Positions 43,299-51,483 of a DNA stretch of 64,000 bases are shown here, one piece after another. Where the stretch lies: assembly GCF_000721175.1 (NCBI RefSeq), contig NZ_JOEZ01000029.1, forward strand, positions 1 to 64,000, read 5' to 3'. The notes beneath the pieces were generated by a model. That model searched no databases. It had not been told where the DNA came from and was given only the letters and a program-made list of their open reading frames with translations. Within the stretch, counting starts at the first letter, position 1. The number at the start of each line of letters is the position of its first letter. The translations under genes and the position numbers were made by a program. The stretch comes from Streptomyces anulatus. GTDB taxonomy: Bacteria > Actinomycetota > Actinomycetes > Streptomycetales > Streptomycetaceae.

Positions 43299-43385
43299 TT
43301 AACTGACTTCGAGAACACTGACTTCGGGCGAACCGGCTTCAGGAGAAACGGATTCGGATGAACCGGCCTCGGGGGAACCGGTCAC
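43299..43385 (-). CDS. Micro-ORF of five-residue repeats, coupled to its neighbours
   Basis: A GTG inside the stop region of the DsrE-like gene (GTGA overlap at 43382-43385) opens a 28-codon frame made of five-residue units (GSPEA, GSSES, VSPEA, GSPEV, SVLEV) and ends with TAA, which adjoins the AAGGAG of the ketosynthase-like gene at 43286. The 15-base repeat is plain in the DNA. The frame could couple translation of the two flanking genes, make a small acidic peptide, or be a repeat-expanded remnant of the end of the preceding gene. No similar peptide is known to me. Confidence 0.45.
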   Translation of the reverse strand: MTGSPEAGSSESVSPEAGSPEVSVLEVS

Positions 43386-43780
43386 AGGAAATAGACGCCT
43401 CGGTACGCGGACCAGTCCGGCAACGGGTCCGCCGGGCCACCCCTTCGCACTGCAGGCAGCAGCCAGTCCGGGCCCGTCTCGAACATGGCGAGGTCGTCTT
43501 CTTCGGCCCAGATCACCGCACCCTCCTCGATCAGGGTGCGCACCGACTCCCGCGGGTCGGGCAGGGTGTCGATCTTCCGGCTGCCGGCCACCATGACCGG
43601 TGCGGGCCGGGAGCCGGCCGCCGCGTAGGTGACGGCCAGCCCGCGCAGCAGGATGTCGGTGCCGCCCTGCTGCCGGTTCAGCTCGCGGGCGAGGTAGAGC
43701 ACGTCCGCGAACTGGGTCTCCAGTGCGCCGCGGTAGGCCCGCTCGATGATCAGGAGCCGCCTTCGGCCGTCCTCGCTCAT
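43382..43780 (-). CDS. DsrE-like protein 1 (no cysteine)
   Basis: A 132-aa alpha/beta protein. RRLLIIERAYRGALETQFAD, AVTYAAAGSRPAPVMV, LIEEGAVIWAEEDDLAMF have the alternation of DsrE/DsrF/TusBCD proteins (strand, helix with ligand-binding loop, strand, helix). It contains no Cys at all, so it cannot itself carry a persulfide. It is the third of three adjacent genes of this type and starts in a TGATG overlap with the second. A structural partner in a hetero-oligomer with the Cys-bearing protein is likely. Confidence 0.55.
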   Translation of the reverse strand: MSEDGRRRLLIIERAYRGALETQFADVLYLARELNRQQGGTDILLRGLAVTYAAAGSRPAPVMVAGSRKIDTLPDPRESVRTLIEEGAVIWAEEDDLAMFETGPDWLLPAVRRGGPADPLPDWSAYRGVYFL

Positions 43781-44187
43781 CAGCACACCCCCAGGAACAG
43801 TGCGGTGTCCACCGCGTCGAGGTGTTCGGTGAACTTGAAGGGCGGGCGCTGCCTGATCCTCGCGATGTGCGGCGCGGAGCCGCGCTCCTCCGTGCAGAAA
43901 CGGCAGGAGTACCAGGTCAGCCGGTCGGGGAAGGTGTCCAGCAGCTCCGTGGCCAGAGCCGCGCTGGAGGGGTATTCGTAACTCCAGTTCACCACGTTGC
44001 GCGGCTTCGCCTCGCCCAGGGCCGCGCTGGTCAGCCCCGTGGCGTGGCCGCAGGTCCAGATGTGGACCGTGGCGCCCCGTTCCAGCAGCGCCTGGGCGAG
44101 CCGGACGGCGCTGGTGACCATGTCGCTGATGTGCGGAGGTCCCATGACCGCCAGGAGCACGTCTCCGCGGGAAAGTTGCTGGGCCAT
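43780..44187 (-). CDS. DsrE-like sulfur-carrier-type protein 2 (CxxC-like, Cys present)
   Basis: A 135-aa protein. VLLAVMGPPHISDMVTSAVRL and LAQALLERGATVHIWTCGHA are typical of the first half of DsrE/TusD proteins; WYSCRFCTEERG follows near residues 92-103 (Cys95, Cys98), in the place where DsrE/TusD proteins carry their reactive Cys. It is the only one of the trio able to hold sulfur as a persulfide. One base separates its ATG from the stop of gene 3. The assignment rests on pattern, with no alignment available. Confidence 0.6.
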   Translation of the reverse strand: MAQQLSRGDVLLAVMGPPHISDMVTSAVRLAQALLERGATVHIWTCGHATGLTSAALGEAKPRNVVNWSYEYPSSAALATELLDTFPDRLTWYSCRFCTEERGSAPHIARIRQRPPFKFTEHLDAVDTALFLGVC

Positions 44188-44188
44188 G

Positions 44189-44515
44189 TCAGTGCCACAC
44201 TCCTCGTACACCGGGTTCGAGCAGCTTCCCGGCCACCTCGTCCATGTCCACCAGCCTCGCTCCCGGCAGCAGCCGGTCCGGTCCGAACGACCTGTGGGTC
44301 ATGGAGAAGGTGTCCACCCACACCTGCCCGCCGAGTTCCAGCAGTTCGCGCAGGGCTTGGTCCGCACCGGTGAAGGCCGCCGACGTGCCGTTCTCGATCA
44401 GGAACACCGAGACCTGATGGCCGGCTCTGCGGAGCCTCGTCGCGTCGGCCACGAACCGGCCGGCCCCCGGGCCTCCCCACGGCCCCTGGGACTCGATCAG
44501 CAGATACTCATCCAT
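44189..44515 (-). CDS. DsrE-like protein 3 (no cysteine)
   Basis: A 108-aa protein. EYLLIESQGPWGGPGAGRFV, RRAGHQVSVFLIENGTSAAF, LLELGGQVWVDTFSMTHR give the core of a DsrE fold close to DsrE/TusD in size. The reactive Cys position is occupied by other residues (VDTFSM) and there is no Cys. It is the first gene of the trio, and overlaps the end of the hydrolase gene by 8 bases. The function may be structural or may not concern sulfur at all. Confidence 0.6.
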   Translation of the reverse strand: MDEYLLIESQGPWGGPGAGRFVADATRLRRAGHQVSVFLIENGTSAAFTGADQALRELLELGGQVWVDTFSMTHRSFGPDRLLPGARLVDMDEVAGKLLEPGVRGVWH

Positions 44516-45500
44516 GGATGTCGACCTTCTTGTCCTGTGGCCCTTCCGGGTCCGCCGGCCCCGTGCCGTCGAAGCAGCGGGTCAGGAAGGCGAGCACGCG
44601 TTCCCGGTACTCCTCCCGGTCGAACCGCAACCCGTTCATGTGCAGGGCGTTGGGCGCCGTCCAGCGCTCGGATTCCGGGTAGTGGTGTGCGGCCGGCGCG
44701 ATCTGGGACTCGGGTACGACGAAGTCCTGTCCGCCGGCGATGAACATCAGCCGGGTCCTGAACCGGCTGAGGTCCGGCGGCCACTCACGCACGGCCAGCA
44801 TGTGCTCGCAGAGTGAGCCGAAGCAGGCGCGGTAGACCGCGAAGCCCGCTCCCCCGCGCACCGACCGGGGCAGCGCCGACCTGCGCAGGGCCGCGAACTC
44901 CCGCAGCGCCGCCTTGATGTCGAACGCCGGGCCGCTGTCGCAGATCACCGCGGCCAGCCGGTCGTCGATCCGCTTCAGCACGCTGAGGGACACCCAGGTG
45001 GAGAACGAGAACCCGTACACCGCGATCTCGCCGCCGCCGAGTCCGGGGTCCGCGCGCACCCATCGCAGGACGTCCGCGAGGTCTCCGGTGTAGCGCTCGG
45101 CCATGCTCCCGTACCGCTTGTCCCGGCCACTCTCACCGTGATTGCGCATGTCGAACGCGAGGACGTTCCAGCCGGCCCGGTGCAGCATCTCGATGTGCCC
45201 GAGGGTGCTGGACCTGGTCCGGCCCATCCCGTGGCAGAGCACCACGGTGTGCGCCCCTTCCCCGGGCACCACCCAGCCGCGCAGCGTTATCCGGTCCCGG
45301 CTGGTGACGAGGGTGAACTCGCGCATCGGGAGGTTCTTGTTCCGCGGGCTGCGGCCGGGCTTCGACCGCGGCGGGTGGTAGAGCTCGTACGCGTGCCTGG
45401 CCGCCAGCACGACAGCGGGCAGCACGCCGGACAGGGGCACCAAGCGCCGTCCGCGGGCCGGTTCGTCCCGCGGTGTGTGCGTGGGGTCGGGGAGCGGCAT
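44508..45500 (-). CDS. Alpha/beta hydrolase with N-terminal membrane segment, paralogue
   Basis: A 330-aa protein. Hydrophobic LSGVLPAVVLAARHAYEL near residue 25 is followed by YHPPR, then the oxyanion region VVLCHGMG, nucleophile GFSFST, CDSGPAF, acid IAGGQDFV and C-terminal His in NALHMNG. Close in design to the hydrolase at 38380, so the pair probably arose by duplication within the cluster. ATG 45500 overlaps the reductase stop (TGATG). The region upstream that is open in frame is not part of it. Confidence 0.82.
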   Translation of the reverse strand: MPLPDPTHTPRDEPARGRRLVPLSGVLPAVVLAARHAYELYHPPRSKPGRSPRNKNLPMREFTLVTSRDRITLRGWVVPGEGAHTVVLCHGMGRTRSSTLGHIEMLHRAGWNVLAFDMRNHGESGRDKRYGSMAERYTGDLADVLRWVRADPGLGGGEIAVYGFSFSTWVSLSVLKRIDDRLAAVICDSGPAFDIKAALREFAALRRSALPRSVRGGAGFAVYRACFGSLCEHMLAVREWPPDLSRFRTRLMFIAGGQDFVVPESQIAPAAHHYPESERWTAPNALHMNGLRFDREEYRERVLAFLTRCFDGTGPADPEGPQDKKVDIHG

Positions 45501-46312
45501 CAGGTGGTCAGCGCCTCTCCGCCGTCGACGCCGATGATGTTTCCGGTGATCCAGGAGGAGTTGCCCCGCGACAGCAGGACGACCGCTTCGGCGACGTCCT
45601 CGGGCCGGGTGAGCCGCTGGTGCGGGTTGTTGCCGGCGGCGAGCTCGACCAGCTTCTCGTGCCCGGGGATCCGCTCCAGCGAGGGCGTCATGGTCACCCC
45701 GGCCCGCAGCGAGTTGACCGCCACCCTGCTGGGCGCCAGTTCGAGGGCCAGCTGGCGGACGTGGGACTCCAGGGCGCACTTGGCGGCGGACACGGCACCG
45801 TAGTTGGCGGTCACCTTCTGGTCCCCGGCACTCGTCATCGCGTAGATCTTGGAGCCCTCGCCGAGCAGGCCGGCCCGGTGCAGGTCCTGCGACCAGTACA
45901 CCAGCGAGTGCGCCATCACATTGAGGGTCATGTCGATCTGACGACTCGTCAGCGCCTGGCCGGGCTCGTCCGCCAGATACGGCAACAGGCTGCCGAAGGC
46001 CAGCGAGTGCAGCAGGACCTTCAGGGGACGCCCGCCGGTCAACTCGGCTATCTGCGGCACCAGTTCGGATCGCGTGGTGGCACTTGCGGCATTCAGGTTG
46101 AAGAAGTGCACCGCTACTCCGGCCGAGCGCAGCTCCTCGGCGGACGCCTCGGCCTTCTCCCGGCCCTCCGCCGTGTCGAAGTGCACGCCCAGGACGTTGC
46201 CTCCTTCCAGGGCCAGGGCCCTGGCGGTGGCCAGCCCGATTCCGCTGGAGGCTCCGAGGACCAGGTTCCAGGTGCCCTCAAGCGACGCTGTGCCCTCAAG
46301 TAGCTTCGTCAT
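45500..46312 (-). CDS. SDR, enoyl-ACP-reductase-like
   Basis: A 270-aa short-chain dehydrogenase. NAD(P) motif LGASSGIGLATARAL; long FabI-like loop LKVLLHSLAFGSLLPYLADE (compare HSIA in FabI); Tyr and Lys in NYGAVSAAK, spaced seven as in FabI rather than four as in FabG; C-terminal GNIIGVDGG. It may saturate selected double bonds, which would limit the polyene, or act as another reductase. ATG 46312, GAAGAG before. Confidence 0.78.
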   Translation of the reverse strand: MTKLLEGTASLEGTWNLVLGASSGIGLATARALALEGGNVLGVHFDTAEGREKAEASAEELRSAGVAVHFFNLNAASATTRSELVPQIAELTGGRPLKVLLHSLAFGSLLPYLADEPGQALTSRQIDMTLNVMAHSLVYWSQDLHRAGLLGEGSKIYAMTSAGDQKVTANYGAVSAAKCALESHVRQLALELAPSRVAVNSLRAGVTMTPSLERIPGHEKLVELAAGNNPHQRLTRPEDVAEAVVLLSRGNSSWITGNIIGVDGGEALTT

Positions 46313-46381
46313 GAGTCTCTTCTCTTCCTTCACGTGATGGGGGCAGGCCGTCGGTCGACGGACCCGGTGGTGGCAGGCGGG

Positions 46382-47392
46382 TCAGACCACGTCGTCCAGC
46401 GGCGTGAGCAGGGCGACGGCCAGATTGCCCTCGCGGGCCGCCGTGACGACCACGACCGGACCGGAGAGCCCGGCCAGCGCCCCGGCGACCTGCAACAGCG
46501 GCTCCAGCGCCCCCGCCCCGGCGGTGACCAGGTCCGCCCGTGGTCCGACGGCGACCGCCACCGCGGCCGAGACCGGCGAGTCGTCGAGTACGGCGATCAC
46601 CCGGTGCTCCTGGCCCGGGCCGATGCCCTGACCGGCGAGCACGGCGGCGATCCGTTCCCGTACCCGGTCGGGTCCCTCGGGCGTGGCGGCGACCTCGGGC
46701 GGCAGGAAGAGGCTGCGGACCCGGCAGCGGCCGTAGCCGGCCGTGCCCCGTTCCCGTACCTTCGCGACGGGCTCCATCACCAGGGCGACCGCACCCCGCT
46801 CGGAGGCGGCGGCCCCCGGGTGCCCGGCGGGCAGCGCCTCCTCGGTGGCGCCGGCCAGCAGCCACGACGCCCGCCCCGCCGCGATGGACCTGGCCCCGGT
46901 CTCCAGCGCCTCCAGGCCCGCCACCCGCGGTGAGGTCAGCGTGAGGTTGAAGGCGCGGAACGAGTGCTCGGTGGCCAGCCGGCTGCCGAACAGGTTGATC
47001 GAGAAGTACGGTGCGGTGGCCGGGCTGAGCGCGTTCGCGCCCTCGGCCATCACGGTGTGGTCCATCGACTCGTGCAGGGCCACGGCCGCGCTGTTGGTCC
47101 CGACCACCGCACCGCGCCGCTGCTCGTCCTCCGGATCGGACCCGGGGCGCGTCTCCCCGGCGTCCGCGAGTGCGTGCTTGGCCGCTGCCAGGAAGTACTG
47201 GGTCGCGGTGGGGAGGTACTTGTAGCCGCGCCGGCCGAGCCTCTCCCGGTGGTCGAACCAGTCGCCCGGTTCGGCCGGGCGGCCGGTCGCGGCCGCCGCG
47301 GCGACCGGGGTGTCCGCCCAGGGGGTGACGACTCCGATGCCCGAGATCACCAGGTCGTCGCCCGTGGACGGGGCGGGACTCGACGTGCTCAT
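46382..47392 (-). CDS. Ketosynthase-like protein without active-site Cys (CLF-like), 2
   Basis: A 336-aa protein shortened relative to ketosynthases. FSINLFGSRLATEHSFRAFN and LTLTSPRVAGLEALETG align with the segment around the nucleophile, and an Arg (156) replaces Cys. No HGTGT or GHT motif is found. It overlaps the stop of the active ketosynthase gene 47389-48573 by 4 bases, the order of KS and chain-length-factor genes, so the two should form a heterodimer. Confidence 0.8.
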   Translation of the reverse strand: MSTSSPAPSTGDDLVISGIGVVTPWADTPVAAAAATGRPAEPGDWFDHRERLGRRGYKYLPTATQYFLAAAKHALADAGETRPGSDPEDEQRRGAVVGTNSAAVALHESMDHTVMAEGANALSPATAPYFSINLFGSRLATEHSFRAFNLTLTSPRVAGLEALETGARSIAAGRASWLLAGATEEALPAGHPGAAASERGAVALVMEPVAKVRERGTAGYGRCRVRSLFLPPEVAATPEGPDRVRERIAAVLAGQGIGPGQEHRVIAVLDDSPVSAAVAVAVGPRADLVTAGAGALEPLLQVAGALAGLSGPVVVVTAAREGNLAVALLTPLDDVV

Positions 47393-48573
47393 ACCGTCGC
47401 CTCCTCAAGTACGAGTGACACGTTGTTGCCGCCGAAGGCGTAGGCGTTGACGAGCACGAACTCGCCGTCCAGCGGGGCCGCTTCGGTGGGCAGGTGGATC
47501 TTGCAGGCGGGGTCCTGCTCGTCCGGCGCGATGTTCGGCGGGACGGTTCCGCGGTGCAGGATCTGTGCCGCCGCCACCGCCGCCAGCGCTGCGGCGGCGC
47601 CGCCGGTGTGTCCGAGCAGGGCCTTGAGGCTGTAGACGGGAGCCTGGTCCCGGCGCCCGTCCAGCACCTCGCCCAGCACCTGGCTCTCGACGGTGTCGTT
47701 CAGCTGCGTGCCGGTGCCGTGCGGAATGACGCAGCCGACCCGGTCGCTGCCGGCCCCGGCCTCCGCCAGGGCCTCTCGCATCGCGCGGGAGATCTGGCCC
47801 CCGGTCGGCTCCGGCGCCGTCGTGTGGAAGGCGTCGCAGCTCCATCCGATGCCGGACAGCTTGGCGTAGACCTGCGGAGCCCTGCGGGCCCGCGCGTGGG
47901 ACGCGGACTCCAGGATCATCATCCCGGCGCCCTCGCCGAAGAGGGTCCCCTTGCGGTGCAGGTCGAAGGGCCTGCACCGCTCGGGGTCGATCGCCCCGAG
48001 CCGGTTGAAGCAGCCGAGCGCCACCCTGGAGTAGGCCTCGGCCCCGCCGGCGATGACCACGTCGGCCTCGCCGGTACGGATCAGGTCGGCGGCCATGGAG
48101 AGCCCGAACCCGCTGGCCGCGCAGGCGTTGCTGACACTGGAGTTCGTCCCCTCGGCACCGAACCAGGCCCCGACCGCCGAGGCGATCGAGAAGGTCGGTG
48201 ACCAGTGGTCGCCCGGGGGCCCGTCCCCGGACCGCCACTCCTCGTGCAGACCCGAGTCGCCCATCCCGGTGCCGATGACCACGGCGACCCGGTCCGGTGC
48301 GACGTAGGCCAGTGACGCGTCGGCCACCGCCTGTCGGGCCGCCTCGACGGCCAGCCGGGATCCGCGCCCCAGGACCAGGTCGCCGTAGCGCTCGGGCCCT
48401 GCGGGCACGTCCGCCTCGGGGACCTCGTACATCAGCGGCAGGTCCATCCGCGCGAACGGGTCGGCGGCCTTGGACGGCGAGCTCCTCGCCGCGGACAGCC
48501 CCTGCCAGAATGCGTCAACTCCATTGCCCAGGTGGGAGATCACACCCATACCGGTGATCAGCACATCGTCCAT
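47389..48573 (-). CDS. Beta-ketoacyl synthase (KS), active triad, 1
   Basis: A 394-aa protein. Nucleophile SNACAASGFG (Cys151), HGTGT (His284), LGHTGG (His321), C-terminal NAYAFGGNNVSLVL: a complete decarboxylative condensing enzyme of FabF type. It makes the chain with malonyl-ACP. It pairs with the CLF-like protein encoded immediately downstream. ATG 48573. Confidence 0.94.
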   Translation of the reverse strand: MDDVLITGMGVISHLGNGVDAFWQGLSAARSSPSKAADPFARMDLPLMYEVPEADVPAGPERYGDLVLGRGSRLAVEAARQAVADASLAYVAPDRVAVVIGTGMGDSGLHEEWRSGDGPPGDHWSPTFSIASAVGAWFGAEGTNSSVSNACAASGFGLSMAADLIRTGEADVVIAGGAEAYSRVALGCFNRLGAIDPERCRPFDLHRKGTLFGEGAGMMILESASHARARRAPQVYAKLSGIGWSCDAFHTTAPEPTGGQISRAMREALAEAGAGSDRVGCVIPHGTGTQLNDTVESQVLGEVLDGRRDQAPVYSLKALLGHTGGAAAALAAVAAAQILHRGTVPPNIAPDEQDPACKIHLPTEAAPLDGEFVLVNAYAFGGNNVSLVLEEATV

Positions 48574-48627
48574 CGGGTCCCTCTCCGGGATGCGGTTTCA
48601 GGTGGGGCGACTCACGGCGGCCCTCGG

Positions 48628-49644
48628 TCAGCCGGCGGCGGACTCACCCTTGAAGGCGCGGATCACGTGGTCGTCGAAGCTCACCAGGCTCCAGTCGCTG
48701 CGGTTCTGGAACACCGCGTAGCCGTGGGTGATCCGGCCCGTCGCGGTCTGCACCAGACGCCCGTCGCGGACCACGTAGAAGTCCGTCCTGGCCGTGTAGG
48801 TGAAGTCCTTGAAGACCTCCTCCACCGTGAAGACGGTGTACAGGTCCTCCTCCATGAGCGCCTCGTCGATGAACTGGATGTGCGAGCGAGGCACGACCGG
48901 GATCCACTTGCGGTCGTCGAGCAGCGTCTTGATCGAGATTCCCCGGTCGGCGAGGAAGAGATCCACGACCTCCTCGACCTGCCGGAGGTAGCCCGACAGC
49001 GCCAGACGCTCGTTGAAGTGGCAGTACGGGTAGGGGATGCGCCACTTCCAGCCGAAGGCGTTGTCACCTCCGATGAGCTGCGCCAGGACCGGGTCCTCGC
49101 CCACCGTGCCGCGGCCGGCGGACAGCGCCGTGTTGGCCGCCTCGGTCACCTCGGTCCCGTGGTGGGGGCCGGCCTCGGCGAAGCCGCCGAGGGTCGCGAC
49201 GGCGAAACGGGCCAGCGGGGCCGGCACCTCGACCCCTTCGAGGTAGCCGTCGATCCGCAGCGAGACCTTCACCTTGGAGGTGACCGCCTTCAGCTCCTTG
49301 CCGTCGCGCTCGACGTACAGCGTGACGTCGAAGCCCAGCAGGGTCTGCTCGTCCTCGGTCCGCGGGACCACGAGCGCCCGGGCCTCGTCGTCCTGGTGGA
49401 AGGCGTGCAGGATCCGGGTGTCGAGGTCGACGACGTCGACGCCGAGGCCGTGCTCCTCGAACAGGAACCTGGAGCCGAGGCCCGAGCCCCGGAAGTGCTC
49501 CAGGATCGCCTCCTCGACCATGTAGTTGACGTGCTTGAAGCCGATCCAGGTGTTGATGTTGGAGCCCTCGTAGCGCGGCCGCAGCCGCAGGCTGGTCTCG
49601 GTCTCCAGAAGGGCCTTCACGGCCTCGGTGGTCACTTCAGTCAT
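48628..49644 (-). CDS. Double-hotdog thioesterase/dehydratase-like protein
   Basis: A 338-aa protein consisting of two hotdog units. Unit 1 has GFKHVNYMVEEAILEHFR (the HVNY..E pattern of acyl-ACP/4-hydroxybenzoyl-CoA thioesterases), unit 2 ends FTYTARTDFYVVRDGRLVQT. The family includes acyl-ACP thioesterases and MaoC-like hydratases; I favour a thioesterase or a second dehydratase. Its start overlaps the preceding hydrolase stop by 8 bases. Confidence 0.72.
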   Translation of the reverse strand: MTEVTTEAVKALLETETSLRLRPRYEGSNINTWIGFKHVNYMVEEAILEHFRGSGLGSRFLFEEHGLGVDVVDLDTRILHAFHQDDEARALVVPRTEDEQTLLGFDVTLYVERDGKELKAVTSKVKVSLRIDGYLEGVEVPAPLARFAVATLGGFAEAGPHHGTEVTEAANTALSAGRGTVGEDPVLAQLIGGDNAFGWKWRIPYPYCHFNERLALSGYLRQVEEVVDLFLADRGISIKTLLDDRKWIPVVPRSHIQFIDEALMEEDLYTVFTVEEVFKDFTYTARTDFYVVRDGRLVQTATGRITHGYAVFQNRSDWSLVSFDDHVIRAFKGESAAG

Positions 49645-50518
49645 CTGTACCGCTCCCTAGTGGGCTGATGGGGTTTCGTGCGCGCGCCGGCCGTGGCCGG
49701 GAGGCGGCGGATTCCAGGAAGTCGTTGGTCAGTTCGGCGAACTCGGCTGCCTGCTCGATCATGGCCAGATGGCCGCAGTCGCCCAGGATCTTGACGGTGG
49801 CCTCCGGGAGCGCCGCTCCCAGCGCCTCGCTGTCGGAGGGGAAGGACGAGAAGTCCGCGTCCCCACCGATCACCAGGCACGGGCCCAGGAAGCGCTCGGT
49901 CCGCAGGTACGGGGTTCGCAGATAGGTGTCGAAGAAGGCGGTCCAGCCGTACGGGCCCACCCGCTCGCGCACCTTCAGTGCCATGTCCTGGCGCAGTTCG
50001 CCGGTGACCCGGCCGCCGGACCGGACCCGCAGGCCTTCCGCCAGAATGCGATCGAATCCGTTGAGGTAGTAGGAGATGGACTCCCAGGTGAACTCCTCGG
50101 GAGCGGCCCGGTAGAACGGCGACACCAGGACGACGCCCCGCAGCCGGTGGCGGGCGAACGCGTCCGTCCCGTCCTCGTCACGGACGTCCGGCGCCAGCCC
50201 CTGTCCGTCCAGCATCGCGAGGAGCGCGCAGGATCCGAAGGAGTGCGCCACCACCACGTCGGGACCGCCGGGCACCTGCGCCATCGCCTGTGCCACCCAG
50301 TGGGCCGGAGAGTGTTCGCTCCAGCCGGGCACCTGCTCCGCCCGCCAGGGCAGTTCCGCGGTCCACAGCTCGTGGGGCTGGTCCTGCGAAAGGCCCAGAT
50401 AGGTGTCCCAGACGTTGCCTCCGCTGGCCAGACCGTGCAGTAGCAGCACCCGCAGCGGCGCGGCACCACGGCCGGGCCGGCGCAGGGACACCGTCACCGG
50501 CAGGTCCGACCCGCTCAT
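49637..50518 (-). CDS. Alpha/beta hydrolase (thioesterase-like)
   Basis: A 293-aa protein. LLHGLASGGNVWDTYLG (oxyanion region), nucleophile VVVAHSFGSCALL (Ser within HSFGS), acid in VIGGDADFSS, and His in GDCGHLAMIEQ. It has no N-terminal membrane segment, unlike the other two hydrolases of the cluster. Release or editing of the acyl chain is plausible. ATG 50518 overlaps the CLF-like gene stop (ATGA). Confidence 0.83.
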   Translation of the reverse strand: MSGSDLPVTVSLRRPGRGAAPLRVLLLHGLASGGNVWDTYLGLSQDQPHELWTAELPWRAEQVPGWSEHSPAHWVAQAMAQVPGGPDVVVAHSFGSCALLAMLDGQGLAPDVRDEDGTDAFARHRLRGVVLVSPFYRAAPEEFTWESISYYLNGFDRILAEGLRVRSGGRVTGELRQDMALKVRERVGPYGWTAFFDTYLRTPYLRTERFLGPCLVIGGDADFSSFPSDSEALGAALPEATVKILGDCGHLAMIEQAAEFAELTNDFLESAASRPRPARARNPISPLGSGTDD

Positions 50519-51483
50519 GCCGCGGGTCCGGCCGGGGCGAGGAGGAGTCCGGCCACCGCGTCGTCCTGCCCGGTGCCCGACATCACCAGGGCCCGCTGCC
50601 CGGCGTCCGGCCCGCCCGCGGCGAACCAGCTGACGGCCGCCGCGACCTGGAGCACGCCCAGCGCTCCCGAGGCGCGGCCGAACACCTCGCTGAGGTCGGT
50701 GCGCGGCACGTCCGCGGGGAGCCGGTCGCCTGAGCGGTGCCCCTCCGGGACGAACCAGGTTCCGGGCACCGCGCCGTCCTCGGGGACCAGCCGGTCCAGG
50801 CACTGGTCGATCCCGCCCTCCCTGGCGTACCGGCCGAGCACGGCGCTGCCGGCGGCCCCGCGTGCGGCGGCCGCGTCGGCCCGCTCCACCACCAGGGCGA
50901 CCGCACCGTCGAGGAGCTGCCCGGTCGGCAGACCCAGCAGTCCCCGGACGTAGCGGTTGTCGGTCTCGACACCGATCACCAGGAACCGTTCGGCACGTCC
51001 CGCGGCCAGCGAGGAGGCGGCCCAGTAGACCGCGTCCAGGCCGGAAGTGGCACCGTTGCAGACCATCAGGTTCGGGCCGCGCAGCCCGTAGCGGATCGCC
51101 ACCGTCGAAGCCACGACGTTGCTGGAGGCGTTCGGCAGGCCCATCGGGCTGATGCCGTCGACGCCGAGCTCCTTGATCCCGTCGGCGACCTCGCAGACGG
51201 TGTCCAGGTTGCCCAGGTTGGAGCTGACCACCACGCCGACCGTGCTGCCGGGCACCGTGAGGGCGTCCGTCAGCAGCCCGGCCGCACGCAGTCCGTCGGC
51301 CGCGGCGCAGAGTGCGAGCTGGGAGGCCCGGTCCTTGTACCGCAGGCCGCGCTTGCCGAGCAGTGCCGCCGGGTCCACCTCGGGCTCTCCCGCGGTCGAC
51401 CCGGCCCGCAGCAGGTCCGCGGGCCCGTCCACGCCGGGCAGCGCGATGCCGACACCGGTCACCAGAATCTCCGACGAACTCAC
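50515..51483 (-). CDS. Ketosynthase-like protein without active-site Cys (CLF-like), 3
   Basis: A 322-aa protein. NASSNVVASTVAIRYGLRGP leads to the nucleophile stretch NLMVCNGATSGLDAV, where Ala145 stands at the position of the Cys (a Cys three residues earlier is off register). HGTGT and GHT are missing. It follows the active ketosynthase gene 51480-52655 with a 4-base overlap, hence a second KS/CLF-type pair. Confidence 0.8.
   Translation of the reverse strand: MSSSEILVTGVGIALPGVDGPADLLRAGSTAGEPEVDPAALLGKRGLRYKDRASQLALCAAADGLRAAGLLTDALTVPGSTVGVVVSSNLGNLDTVCEVADGIKELGVDGISPMGLPNASSNVVASTVAIRYGLRGPNLMVCNGATSGLDAVYWAASSLAAGRAERFLVIGVETDNRYVRGLLGLPTGQLLDGAVALVVERADAAAARGAAGSAVLGRYAREGGIDQCLDRLVPEDGAVPGTWFVPEGHRSGDRLPADVPRTDLSEVFGRASGALGVLQVAAAVSWFAAGGPDAGQRALVMSGTGQDDAVAGLLLAPAGPAA

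Noticed and set aside
43299..43385. Repeat stretch as a CRISPR-like or VNTR DNA element only
   Set aside because: The units are 15 bases without spacers and keep one open frame with proper overlap to both neighbours, so a translated or formerly translated repeat is the better reading.
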